DNA from: Guyanagaster necrorhizus
Taxonomy: Eukaryota > Basidiomycota > Agaricomycetes > Agaricales > Physalacriaceae
Direction: 5' to 3'
Assembly (NCBI RefSeq): GCF_019112545.1
Contig: NW_025064897.1
Span: 927,926 to 991,925, forward strand
Length of the DNA: 64,000 nt
Shown here: positions 1-11,183 of the stretch, one piece after another
Layout of the letters: each line of letters starts with the position of its first letter
Numbering within the stretch: the stretch's first letter is position 1
Made by a program: the position numbers and the translations under genes
The notes under the pieces: generated by a model
Databases searched by the model: none
What the model saw: the letters and a program-made list of their open reading frames with translations, nothing else
Told to the model about the DNA's origin: nothing

Positions 1-929
1 ATTGCAGTTTAGAAGCTGATACGTAACCATAGCCACAGCTGTATCGAACAGATGCTTTGCTTTTCTGGCAGCCGGAGATAAATTGAGGTATAAGTAATAT
101 TATCAGCAGATCTTGTTTTAGAACACCAACTTATCATTCTCACGACGGCTTCAGCGAAAGGTTTATTCCACGCTCGCCACAACCCCGATATCAACTAATA
201 CAACCTTAGGTCGGCAGACCAAGTTATGATTGCTCCAAGATCCGACCGATAATCTCACTCTGACCAGCAACACCGACGACGTCTCCTTCGGATCAACGGA
301 AAGCAGACTGTTTACCTCGCCTATAACAAGTACACAACCCAGCGAGATGACTATCTATTTCAGGTTTGTGGATACTATTTTCCGCGAAGAAAGGCTCCCG
401 ACCTCTGAAGGCTGCGAATTTCTCAAAGAAATTTGTCCGTCCATCATATGCTGTTAAACTTCATGCCTAAAAAATTACAATGGAATGTGTATTTGTTGCG
501 TCTACGTCTGCTTAGCTTAGTCGAGGCAAATGACCCTTCAAAGCAGGGCTTCAAAATTATCAGCTGACGTTCTGGGGCCCCGCGTGGACTGCGCGTACTC
601 TTCCCTTCTCATTGTTTTCTCACGTCAAGCCAGCCATTTCTGCGGAATGAGCTATTATAAGGTCGCTCTAGTTATACAAAGTAGCGATCATCGTCGAAAG
701 AAAGGAGATCCATGAAGGCTAATGTTCCGATCTCAAGGATTCACACACGACAATCGCAAGGAACCACGAATTAAATAAAGTGACAGACGAACATAGTAGA
801 TTAATATTCTTTGCGTTCTCAGACATCACAAAAGTGGAGCGTGCTGATTGCATTTTTACAATAATGATAATACTACATTTGAAGTTATTAGATCGATTGG
901 TTAGGTAGACTAAGATGGTCGTGAGGTGA
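1..929. other. Left-edge stretch, no gene recognised
   Basis: Short open frames exist here on both strands, but none gives a recognisable protein, a plausible exon chain or a good start context. The stretch carries the 3' flank of the minus-strand transporter that ends at 930. It may hold the end of a gene whose body lies left of the window, which I cannot judge. Confidence 0.4.
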
Positions 930-3153
930 TCATTCGGAGTACGTCACCCTTTCCACCTGCTCCTCCTCGCTCTTTAATTCCGGGGATCGGTCCCGGACTA
1001 CTTTTCCTTGCTCCGCATCCTGGTAGTGGTCTTTCATACGCCCGGTAACAATAGCATGGGCGTTCCATGCCTTGACATCCGGTGCGAATAATTCGTCCAT
1101 ACGTTCGAGAGGTACTTGCTTCGTCTCAGGTACGAAGAACTATAGTCCTGTCAGTCCGACAAGCCAGACGGTAGAAGGAAAGTGTACTTACGAAAACAAA
1201 GAAGACGGATACTACCATCAAGCTTGCGAAGAAGAGGTATACACCGTAGCCCATCGATGTGAACATTTGAGGCGTGAATCGCGCAATGAGGAAACTGACG
1301 ATATGCATCAGCTTTTCACTTGCTTACACAGCGGGGGTAATACTCACGCAAACAGCCAATTCCCTGCAGCCATGCACGCTTGAGTGAATGTGCGAACATG
1401 TTGGGGGAAGATTTCAGCGCCAACAACCCAAGGAGTACCGTTCCAGCTCGGAGAATAGAAGATGGTCCAAAGGTAAAAGAAGGCAACTGGAGAGAAACGA
1501 TGAGACGGAAACTCGTTACTGGAGATCTTTGGCTCACCGGCACTTTTTCCTCCAGCATCAACAGTCTTAGTCGAATGCGATGCTGGGTCGGCAACAGCAA
1601 TATACGCTCCGATATAGTACATGCATACCGCACCGCCAGCAGAACCGATCATTAGCAGGTTACGGCGGCCCAACTGGTCAACAAGGTAAAGCAGCCAGAC
1701 CATTGCACAAACAAGTTTGACTGTAATTCGTGGTCAAAACCAAGCATAATAAGAAACAATAAAGACGTACTGAGACCGAAGACACCAGTGGTCAGAAGCG
1801 AGGTACTTGATCCAGTAATTCCGATTGATTTGAAGACAGTAGGGCTGGTATCAGATATCAAGTCAGCGCAAGGTTTCATGCAGGAATGAAAGACACGTAC
1901 GAATAATAGTTGATAGCATTGATACCAGTGGCGTTCTGCCATGCAAACAAACTGATTCCAAGGAGAAGTCGCTGAATCAACTTCGTGTCTGCCATTACGG
2001 TCTTGACTGGTCCGAAGAACCCTGCTCCAGCCAGACTTCGTTCATGTGCGACTGCTGCTTCTATCTCGCTGAACTCCTGGACGATGTAGGGTGCATCATG
2101 AGGGAGATTGCGCAGATAGCTGAGGTTTCTTAAGGCCTGTCCGTTGCGATCGCGAGTCACGAGGAAGCGAGGCGATTCAGTCATCAAGGGAGTCCCAATC
2201 AACAACAATCCTCCGGGCTATCAGGTAAACTTAGTCCATGCATAGCTTTGGATCATGTGTGACTTACAATGAGCTGCACAGCAAATGCAATGATCCACTG
2301 CTTGTGGCTGGAGGCAATGTGCTCCGTGACACCATAATTAATCCAGAAGCCTGGAGTAATTGGGTTAACCACAGAAGACATAACTTTCAAATAATCGAAA
2401 CATACCAATGACACCTCCAATTTGCCAGCACATCTCATACATACCGACAAGACGTCCACGAATAGCAGGAGGAGCAATTTCGGCCACGTAGATGGGCTGT
2501 AACATTGTTATAAGAGAATATTCGATACGTTCAACAGGAGTACACGTACCGCCAGATTAGATGCCACTCCAATACCCAGACCGACGATGACTCGCCCACC
2601 ATACATAATTCCAAGTCCGGTATGAGATCTGTGTAATACATAAGAGAGCAGTAGATGAAGGGAGAGGATTACACTTACGACGCAGAGACTTGCAGGGCCG
2701 CACCGACGCAGAAGACCGCCCCGGCGATCATCAACCCAAATTTGCGCCCATAAAAGTAGCCAATAGGATAGCCGAAGATAGAGCCGAAAAAGCACCTGGA
2801 TTAAAAAAAGGTCAGAACTTCGGAAAAATGGTCCGATAAATTCTGACATACCCTGCTTGATACATAGAGACGATGTTGGCGGAAATCAAGTCTAGTTCAG
2901 AGGTCGACTTTTCGAGGAGGTCGAATTCCGTCTTGAACGAGGTCAGCGATATGGACGTTCCAATGAAGGCTGAGTCGTATCTACAGCGAAGGAAAAGAAA
3001 AAAAAAAGTCAGATTCAACGACGCCGGAAAAACGATGAGGACCAACCCAATCATAATAGCCGCAAAGGTTGCAATCAGAGCATTGACATACACTCGCCAG
3101 GAATAAACCTGTGGCGGGGTTGGTCTGTCTTCGATGCGAGCGAGATTGGCCAT
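930..3153 (-). CDS. Quinate permease-like MFS sugar transporter
   Basis: Twelve-helix MFS sugar-porter protein, probably the plasma-membrane quinate/H+ importer (qutD/qa-y type). The ATG at 3153 starts MANLARIEDRPTPPQVYSWR, the N-terminal form I associate with fungal quinate permeases. YDSAFIGTSISLTSF and LISANIVSMYQAG follow. Later exons give GGRVIVGLGIGVASNL, then TESPRFLV (sugar-porter PESPRF motif), QNATGINAINYYSPTVF in helix 7 and DQLGRRNLL after helix 8. The tail FFVPETKQVPLERMDELF is the family's PETK block, and a hydrophilic C-terminus ends at TGA 930-932. The coding sequence is split by roughly nine short introns, for example one of about 60 bp just after AAIMIG. It lies about 3.3 kb from the 3-dehydroquinase gene and is transcribed away from it, which supports quinate as substrate. 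Another sugar acid or hexose is possible. Exon borders are approximate. Confidence 0.88.
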
Positions 3154-4567
3154 AGCTGAAGAGAACGGATGGGATGCGGGATGAAGAAAAACACGGTGAC
3201 TCGGCTGTTGGTTCTTTTTGTAGCTGGCTGATGCCTTCCACGTGTTACGCACCCCGCAAAGACGGGGGTGGGGTTGATGATGCAGAAACGGGAAACGGTT
3301 TTTCCTAAAAGAACGCAATGTGATTGGAGGACCTTCATTTGATGTTAGAGATTGCCTATCGGACTTCGGTTATTGTTAGAGCAATGAAATACAGTTCCCT
3401 TCCGACGCACCAGGGAACCAATGACTGCGAGATGGCATATTCCTGCCTGGGGGTGAAGGCCGTTAAGGTGCCAGTGGTAAAATTTTTAACACCGTGTAGA
3501 TCATGGAAGAGTCCAAATCCGCCATGACGCCGCTGATGTAACCACTGTATGGAGCCCCGCGAAAAACGTTACGGATTTGGTCAAGGTGTTGTCGAGAATG
3601 GACTGGGAATGTCTGGGTTACGACCTAGTGAAAATGATTTAGCTGCGGTGAGGGGTCAGAGAAATAGGTGTGGTCACCAGGATGATTTTTTTTGCTCCAG
3701 AACCGACGCCACTGCAGGTCCAAATAGGTACCAAATAGGAGAAACTCATGCCGCGAGCTCAGCAAATAGGTTTGCTGCCAGACGAAGTGGGCCGGAAAGT
3801 AGAAGGAACTCCAACCTACGTCCTCAGCAGGATTTTATACAACTTTAAGGCGAATAAGGTCATCGGACTGAGTTCGCACGCAACGTCGTTGTCCCTATAT
3901 GTCTGCCGTATTAGCCTTCTTCCGCTAAGAAAGAAAATTTCTTACCTACACGGAGCCGCGAAATATTTGACTTATCATTTGAATTCCTCTTTTTTTTTTT
4001 CCCGTCAGATCTACCTACGGTAGACTTTTCGTGGCGCATCCACAAGCGTCGTAGAACGTCACCGACCACGTCTATACTCGGCAATATATGCGACACGCAA
4101 TAATACGAACTCTGTTTCCCCTTCAGTATGGACGTCCTGAGCACAAGTCGCGGTGTTCCATCGCGGAATCTGTCTTTGGTCTCCATCGGACAGTACAATT
4201 ATTAATGTACGTCTGTAGCAATTATTTGCGGCGGTCCATACCGGTCAAGGCTATTTCCAGTTCAAGAAAAGACGCTACGCCAGTTCGCCACATGCTCCCC
4301 CAGCCACAATTTTATTTATTGTTGATCCGTTTGAAATGCGCTTTGAGTTCTTCCTCGGAATGGGGTATGTGGGACAAGGGAGGGCAAGGCCCGTTCGTGG
4401 TTCCTGTCTGTTCCTCGATCTCATGACTACTGCAAGGATCATTCATCAATTCAACCATGCGACTCTCCAGGATGAAACTCCAAAGGTACGTTATCTTCAG
4501 CATTCTGGAAGCAGCCGCTGCAAACGGTAGACGCGAAATATGATCAATAGATCAATCTACTTACAGA
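3154..4567. other. Intergenic, transporter promoter side
   Basis: No convincing gene. Its left part is the promoter side of the minus-strand transporter, with a CGG-ACTT-CGG stretch near 3358. Its right part is the 3' flank of the minus-strand SnoaL-like gene. Open frames here, such as 3549-3848 and 3911-4198, are low-information and carry no known motif. Confidence 0.4.
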
Positions 4568-5469
4568 TTACACTTCTATTTCCTTTCCATCTAGCCAGTC
4601 TTTCACCTGCCTCAACAATTGGTCATGTTCCTCGCCGCGTGCGCCTGGCATGTCCCTCTTGACCTTAATCCCTGGCATACAAGCCTCTTGGCAATAGGCC
4701 AAGTACTGGTATCCAACCGGAAAAACCTTCAGTTTCTCGTCATCGATCTCGGGTATGTGTCGCGGGTCAACAGCAATCAGCTTGTCCTTCTCGTAGAAGT
4801 GCCTAACGTAGCGCGCGCCCCACTTCCCAGAGGTATCCTTTTCGAAGAACATGCAAAAACTATAATAACGCTGTTAGCTGCGCTCTGATGGGATGCGGGG
4901 AAGGTTTTACTGACCGACAGTCGGATTCCGCATCTACCAGGGCGCTGCAGAACGCCGAGTCAGTATTGTACACATAACAAGCGATAGGAAAAGCTCGCAC
5001 CCATTGGGAGGGAGCTCAAATCGCTGAGTAATCGTGGCCTTCATCTTTACAACTGCCCGCGTGCCGGCAAGATCCACGGAAGAACCGTGAATGCGATGCA
5101 TGATACTCGCACCCTTATCCATCCCGTCCTGCGACGCCTTGATGAAGTCTTCTATAGACGTGCGACCACTCCACGTAGTATAGACGATAGCACCAGGATG
5201 GAATAGCGAGCGGAAGTTCGCCCACTCGCGAGCGTCGCTATAGCACCAATCAAACGTGAGCGACGAGCGAATAGTTCAAGATATACGCACCGATACATAG
5301 GCCATCCTTCGGCGAGTTCCCTAAGCTTGAATCGCTCCAGTGCCAGATCATCTGGTCCATTGTTACGTATTGCGTGGTCAGGGCGTGTTCCAGCGGGTAG
5401 GGAGTGGAGGTCTGGCATGATTCGAACTTGGGACGTGGTCTGGGATATCATGATGAGACGACACTCCAT
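4568..5469 (-). CDS. SnoaL-like (NTF2-fold) domain protein
   Basis: Small alpha+beta-barrel protein of a family widespread in fungi whose reaction is unknown. Spliced exons give [79 protein letters not shown] and [15 protein letters not shown], then [20 protein letters not shown]. It ends with a [11 protein letters not shown] tail and TAA 4568-4570. Three short introns keep the frame, including 5238-5290 after MYR and one between SDCR and FCMFF. The ATG at 5469 is the longest start. The ATG at 5418 ([10 protein letters not shown]) is an equally good alternative. It is divergent to the 3-dehydroquinase gene across about 1 kb, so a shared promoter region is likely. A role in quinate or aromatic breakdown is inferred only from position. 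Confidence 0.8.
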
Positions 5470-6492
5470 CTTTTACAGACGTCGCAGTGAACTCTCACAC
5501 CCCGTGGCTGCTATGTCGACCGTCCGATCTGAAAGCGGATCGACAGCGAGTACGTGACTGTGTTCACATCGGCATCTCCGTAAGACCACTCTTTCATCAC
5601 TTTGAACTCACGCTCTTCAGGCATCCGTGACGCCTTGAGAGAAGTATCCGGGCCTGGAGGGGCTTCGCACGCTGCTGTGTACGCGTAATTGGGCTTTTGG
5701 ACTGTACAGCATTGTATATGATGAATCGGGATCCTGTAAAGGCCAAGCAGGTCATTGCATAAATGGTGGCAAGGAGAAGTTTATCGTCGTGGAGACCGTG
5801 GAAGCATCATTCTACGTCACGGGGTAAGCGCCTGGGAGCAAAGATCAGTATGGAAACTCGCCAGATTTTAGTTGTATAATCCCCGATATGCGAGTGGCCG
5901 TTACTGCAAGCTGACGGTCGATTGAGCGCATTTCCGGTGCTTCAAGCCCCGCATAACACAGTTAATGGATATCGCGGAGGTAAATTCTACTCTCTTTTGT
6001 TGTCGCGAAACGCTATGGACCTGTCGCCAGGGCCTCGAGGATGGGTGACAATCGATAGTGTTGAACTCCTCGGGCTGCAACTTCTGGAACAATGGAGATT
6101 ATGTCTTGGTTTAAACGCAGCACTACCTGCTCATGCTGCCCGTCAGAAGATGCGAGACTTGGTCACGGGAAGCGCCTCCCTCAAGCAGTGTTGGATATAA
6201 TCAGAAAGAGAGACAGAATCCATAGAATCTCAGCAATCAAACTATCATAAAAGTTACTTAGAAACGGTCATGAGCTTTGAAGAGATGCTTACCTGGTTCT
6301 TTACAGTCGAGACAGAGCAAAAAAAGGCCGGAATTAGGTTGGAACAAATTATTTCCACCGGACCGGTCAAAGGATTAAATCAGGTCCGATAGATCACGAC
6401 ACGGGGCTCCGGTGCGAAGCAGTTTCCCACACTTTTATTTCCCCAGTCTTCCCCATACATACGTAGGTGGGGAAGGTAGAACGGGAACCCCC
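5470..6492. promoter_or_regulatory. Divergent promoter region of the quinate cluster
   Basis: About 1 kb between the divergent SnoaL-like gene and 3-dehydroquinase. The near-perfect palindrome ACCGGACCGGT at 6357-6367 contains CCG-N3-CGG, the kind of inverted triplet bound by fungal Zn2Cys6 regulators. It lies about 125 bp before the dehydroquinase ATG. I do not see the A. nidulans QUTA-type GGATAA-N7-TTATCC. The open frame at 5922-6200 has no recognisable product. The regulatory role is inferred. Confidence 0.35.
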
Positions 6493-7065
6493 ATGTCATT
6501 GAAACGCACCATCCTGCTCATTAACGGGCCCAACCTCAATCTTTTGGGTACCCGTGAGCCTCATATCTACGGATCCGATACCCTTGCCGACGTGGTGTTG
6601 AATACGAAGGCCATAGCGGACAAGTACGATGCGACGCTCTACGATTTTCAGAGCAATCACGAAGGCGCCATCGTGGACAGGATCCACCAGGCTAGAGATG
6701 AGGGTGTTGATGGGATCATCATCAACCCAGGTGGGTCATCGGCCCAGGTGGCTTTCGTATTTATCCAGCGGTCTGATTAGTTCCAAGGTGGTCTTACTCA
6801 TACATCTGTGGTCGTCCGTGACGCGCTACTTGGCGTTGCAATACCATTTATTGAACTCCACGTAACGAATGTTCATTCGCGAGAGCCGTTCAGGCATCAT
6901 TCATACTTTTCGGACAAGGCGGCAGCCATTATTGTCGGCTTCGGCGTTAAGGGATATGGTATGTCCTTCAATTCCCCTTCCATCCTAACATTAATGACAT
7001 TCTCAGAGTACGCTATTGATTTTGTCGCTACGAGCCCCAAGTTCGGTAAATCGGAGAGGACATAA
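6493..7065 (+). CDS. Catabolic type II 3-dehydroquinase
   Basis: Dehydrates 3-dehydroquinate to 3-dehydroshikimate; cytosolic dodecamer in characterised relatives (qutE/qa-2). Three exons (6493-6730, 6788-6958, 7007-7065) with GT-AG introns of 57 and 48 bp give 155 residues, a normal length. The first intron uses the AG at 6786-6787, which restores INPGGLTHTS; the tempting TTAG further upstream would break the frame. Visible family blocks are [20 protein letters not shown] with the catalytic Tyr, [37 protein letters not shown] with the active-site His and Arg, and [14 protein letters not shown]. Fungal biosynthetic dehydroquinase is the type I domain of the AROM protein, so a stand-alone type II enzyme points to catabolism. 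The next gene, on the same strand, starts 471 bp downstream. Confidence 0.95.
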
Positions 7066-7536
7066 AGTAGAGGCACATTGGGTAGGAGGATACATAAACT
7101 AATGCTGATTATATGTAACACCAAAACGGGACCTCTTGTCCGTCGACTATGCAATCAGGATTTGAGGATCCATGGCAAATCACAAAGCAAAGCCCTCCTA
7201 TATCCGGTTCTAGGCGCCTCTTCATCTCTTCGTGAACATGATTGGATGGCTCTGCATGCTTCTTCTCTACCCATTAGGTATGTTCATCATTGTCACCGAC
7301 AGTTCGTGTACAATTTGGGCTAAATATTGTCCATTTCACTCACGCACCATCGGACAAGAGTATATACTTACTAAGTCTCCGTCTCTAGTGCGGTGCTAGG
7401 GCGGGAGCTTAGTCACTTGCGCTGCATAGGCTCCATCTCACAACCTTTGCACTGGTTTCCATGGCTCAATGGGTGACCTTTAAATGGCCACTCTTTTCTC
7501 CTCTCTTGCTATTCTCGCCTCGAAACAACCACTAGC
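7066..7536. promoter_or_regulatory. Intergenic promoter of first dioxygenase
   Basis: No gene. The last 50 bases before the ATG at 7537 are strongly C/T-rich on the plus strand, a common core-promoter feature of fungal genes. No TATA box stands out. Confidence 0.35.
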
Positions 7537-8950
7537 ATGATCGTCACATCTGCACAAGCTACTGAAAAGATCTCTTCACTCAATGAGGTCCAAGCTATCA
7601 CGGAGATGGTTCATCTCAGCTTTTCCAACTGTGTGTTCTAATATTGTCGATATATTCGCCGTTTCTGACGACATTACACGGACAGGCCCCGATGAAAGGA
7701 CGAAATTCCTTTTCAAGAACTTGGTATAGTATCCTCGACGCCTGCTTATCACCAGTTCGGCGTGACCATTTGCTTAGATAGATCATCTCCACAATTTCGT
7801 CCGAGAGACGTCTTTGACCCATGAAGAGTGGTTGTGAGTGGGAGCATTTACGTGATAGTTAATGCTGAGTTATTTTTCAGGGCATCGATCAATTTTCTGG
7901 ACAGATTCCGTCAGGAGGATCATTGTGAGTGGCATGCACTCAGCCGCGAGCGCAGGACTAACTCTCTAACTCACACCCTATGTAGATATTATGGTCCTGT
8001 CTGATATTTTTGGTGTGTCGACTCTCGTTGATATGGTGAGCAACAAGAAGCCTCTCAACGCCACGGAGAATACAATTTTGGGTCCCCTCTATACCGAGAA
8101 TACTCAAATCTGTGGGTTTGAAATCAGACTGTTCTCAAATGCCACAGCTGACTTTCTGCAACAGTGAAAAATGGCGATTCCATCGCTTCTGAGGGGAAAG
8201 GTGACTACTTCTATATGTCCGGACGTATCCTGGACGTCCAAGGAAATCCCATCGCTGGCGCGATAATGGATGTTTGGGAGGCAGATCAACATGGAGTTTA
8301 TGATATAGAGGTATATAGCTTGTCACCATGGCATACTGTGTGCTAACAAAACCTGTAGTATCCGGACTACAACGACAAACCTGATTGTCGAGGACGCTTC
8401 ACGACTGGAGAGGACGGCGTGTTCGCATTCAGAGCCGTGAAGTCAGTTCTTTGATGTTTGTCGTTAGGTGCCTCGCGCTGATTTGTACGGTAACATAGGC
8501 CATTGGCGTACCCTTTCACTGACAATGGACCTGCTAAAGATCTGCTGGATGCTCTTCACAGTACAAAGTACAGACCAGCACATCTTCATTTCAAGATTGT
8601 CGTAAGTCACATTGTCCGATTATTCTCATATGATCCCTAAAAAATATGTCTTATGCAGGCACCCGACTACATGGAACTCGTCACTCAGCTGTACTTCAAG
8701 GATGATCAATACTTAGAGATCGACACTGCATTTGCCGTCAGGCAGTCCCTCATTGTGGTGGGTTTGGTTTATTTTGTGCTGGAATTAATTGGGCGTGTAC
8801 TTATGGCACCTCCAGGATCCGAAGTTGATTACAGACACGTCTATTACTCTGGCTCGGGGTTTCAAAGAAGCAAAGCCGCACCATGAACTTGAGCGAGACT
8901 TTGTGCTTGTCAGGGAGCAGGACCTCATCAAGCCAACACCCAAGGCTTGA
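7537..8950 (+). CDS. Intradiol ring-cleavage dioxygenase (hydroxyquinol/catechol 1,2-dioxygenase type)
   Basis: Non-haem Fe(III) enzyme that opens an ortho-dihydroxy aromatic ring between the hydroxyls. Ten exons join in frame across nine short GT-AG introns to a protein of roughly 310 residues. The N-terminal dimerisation domain includes PDERTKFLFKNL, HEEWLASINFLDRF and FGVSTLVDMV. The catalytic beta-domain includes TILGPLYTEN, SEGKGDYFYMSGRILDVQGN, DVWEADQHGVYDIEYPDYN, RGRFTTGEDGVFAFRAVKPL and YRPAHLHFKI. Fe ligands are inferred as Tyr of GVYD, Tyr of LAYPF, and both His of HLH. The start at 7537 follows a C/T-rich leader. Its place between dehydroquinase and quinate dehydrogenase suggests it cleaves hydroxyquinol or another product of protocatechuate. 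Which ring substrate it prefers cannot be read from sequence alone. Confidence 0.92.
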
Positions 8951-9356
8951 TAGTATTGATAGTATTGCGAGTTGGACTCGGGTAGTTTTCTGTATGTCTC
9001 TGTAGATAAACCGAACTATTGGTCGATTTTCAATCAGGGGGATTCGTAGCTGCCGAAAGATGGAAGGAAGTTTTATTAGATATGCTCTTTGTCAATTCGA
9101 CGACGCCGGGGCCTCGTTCTACGGACGCGAAGACTTGCACATCTATTTAGACACGCTGACTTTTTATCATGGGGTGATACGGCGAACGATGCCAAAAGAA
9201 ACAAATGATGAGCTGAGTTTAAACTACTACCAAGAAAGGCAATGCCAGCTTTTGGTCCGATTCTTCGTTTGTCTACTAATCTCTCCTGGTGCAAAAACTT
9301 TCCTCCGACATATAAAATGAAACGTTCCCCGCATATACCCCAGTTACTGTCTCGCA
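8951..9356. other. Short intergenic spacer
   Basis: About 400 bp between two same-strand genes of the cluster. It has no gene, and no feature beyond being the dioxygenase 3' flank and the dehydrogenase promoter. Confidence 0.4.
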
Positions 9357-10710
9357 ATGGCTTCCCCAGTCGCACCCCAGAACAAGCGATTCCCTTTATT
9401 CGGATACCCCATTGCCCATTCGTCTGCCCCTGGCCTGCATAATACCTGCTTCGACGCCTTGAAGTCGGGTAACAGATACGAACTGTGGCCGACGTCGAAA
9501 ATAACAGAGGATGTACTGGAGTTTATCAAGAGCGATGAGTTTGGCGGATGCGCGTAAGCCACGTCCCGTGTTTCGGTCAGACGAGTCTGACCTTGGAAAT
9601 GTAGAGTAACGATGCCCAACAAGGCGGCTATCATACCCCACCTAGACGAAGTATCACCCGAGACCCAGGTTACGGACGCGTGCAACACGATAGTGAAGGT
9701 TCGAACTGAGAATGGGTTCAAATTCGTCGGGCAGAATACCGACAGTATGTCCCTACCCGGTCATACCGCGAAACAGGCTGACCTTTTCCTCTAGTCCTTG
9801 GTGTACGAAACGCACTGCTCAACGCTCTTCGTGATCAGTATCCCGGAAAAAACTTATCTTCGCAGTCGTCCTTCTGTCCGTCCGTCAAAGGTGCCGGTCT
9901 TGTGATAGGAGGAGGAGCGACGACGCGATCCGCTGCACATGCCCTTACTTTGCTGGGACTCAGCCCGATTTTCCTGATTAACCGGGACCCAGAGGAAGTA
10001 CGCGTTGTTATGGAAGCGATGCCCCATCTTTCGGAGAAGGGAGGGTTGATTCATCTCAAGAATCCGGATGATGTGGAGAAGTACCTTGTCGGCCCGAATG
10101 CTTGCACCCTCTTGATGGCTGTTGGTGCTATCCGTATGTCAGCCAACGTTACCAGAAAGACATGAATTACATCCTCTTTTCTATAGCTGCCATCGCACCT
10201 GTCACCTACGCAGAACGTATGGTATATACAACTGTCATGTCCGCGTCAACTATCCCCTACAAACAACCAACCACGGAGTCCGGTCTCCCTTTACCTATAA
10301 AGCGCATCTTCTTAGAAATGCCCGTAGGTCTTCCCCCTCATCAGACACTTTCGATCTATACTGATCAAACACGCTATTAGTACAAGCCGCGCAGGACACC
10401 CATGCTTCAAATTGCAGAAGCTACCGGCTGGCATGTCATCAACGGTATTCAGGTACGGAACATCTCTTTTCCGTCATTAATGTAGCCTGAATCCTTTGGA
10501 CAGGCGATGATTGAGCAAGGACTTGCCCAGCAGCGTATGTGGTACAGCGGCATTGCCACAGTAGAAGCAGGCAGTGATACGACGATACTGAGCAAGGAGA
10601 TTGAAGACTCTGCCAGGCGATTTGCAGAAGAAATGAAGGAAATCACCGTTCACGACAAGGAGGTAGATAGGGCCGCAGGAAAAGAAGCTATCATCGTGCC
10701 GAAGAAATAG
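9357..10710 (+). CDS. Quinate/shikimate dehydrogenase (AroE fold)
   Basis: NAD(P)-dependent oxidation of quinate to 3-dehydroquinate (or shikimate to dehydroshikimate). Six exons join in frame. The first junctions restore the substrate-binding motifs AVTMPNK (catalytic Lys) and GQNTDILGV (catalytic Asp). The N-terminal domain has FGYPIAHSSAPGLHN, with Ser and His positions typical of the family. The Rossmann half has GAGLVIGGGATTRSAAHAL and LINRDPEEV. The C-terminal part includes AIPAIAPVTYAERM, YKPRRTPML, GWHVINGIQAMIEQG and QQRMW. It ends at TAG 10708-10710. It lies in one direction with dehydroquinase and dioxygenase, and catalyses the step before dehydroquinase. An anabolic role is less likely because fungi make shikimate through AROM. 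Quinate versus shikimate preference is undetermined. Confidence 0.92.
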
Positions 10711-11183
10711 ACTACTAATTACGTATCGAATGCCAGTTGTATCTACCGACGCAAATTTAAATGTAGCTCAAACATCTGACTAGAACTGAGGTGCTACGGG
10801 TTAGGCTGGCTGAGATTATTCTCTTTTACGAATGCCTCTGAAACCCAGAGAATGATGGAGAGAAGAGGCCACTGGCAGACAAGGGACACAACTTGCGCTC
10901 ATTCAGTTCAGCGATAACAGGGCCAGGTATATATATCATAAAACTGTACCTCTCTGTCTTGTCACTATCACTGGCTTTTCATGGTAGCTAGTAGCAAAGA
11001 GTAACTTGGCAATGATTACTTTTGCCCAGGAGGTGACGTGAGACCGATGTGTCATGCCGAAGTACAGCTACCACTGACGCGGATGTCTCGGCTCCTGAAC
11101 CGCTCCTTGGCTTTGGACCAACAGCTTCTCCTGCCATCGTTGAACATAATCCTTACTGAAGTGCGTCGTTCAGCCTTGCAGAG
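10711..11183. other. Intergenic spacer
   Basis: No gene. Contains the TATA-like ATATATATCA near 10927-10936, about 250 bp before the next ATG. Confidence 0.35.

Noticed and set aside
5922..6200. 92-codon plus-strand frame in the divergent promoter
   Set aside because: No motif, no splice partners, and it lies in a likely regulatory region.
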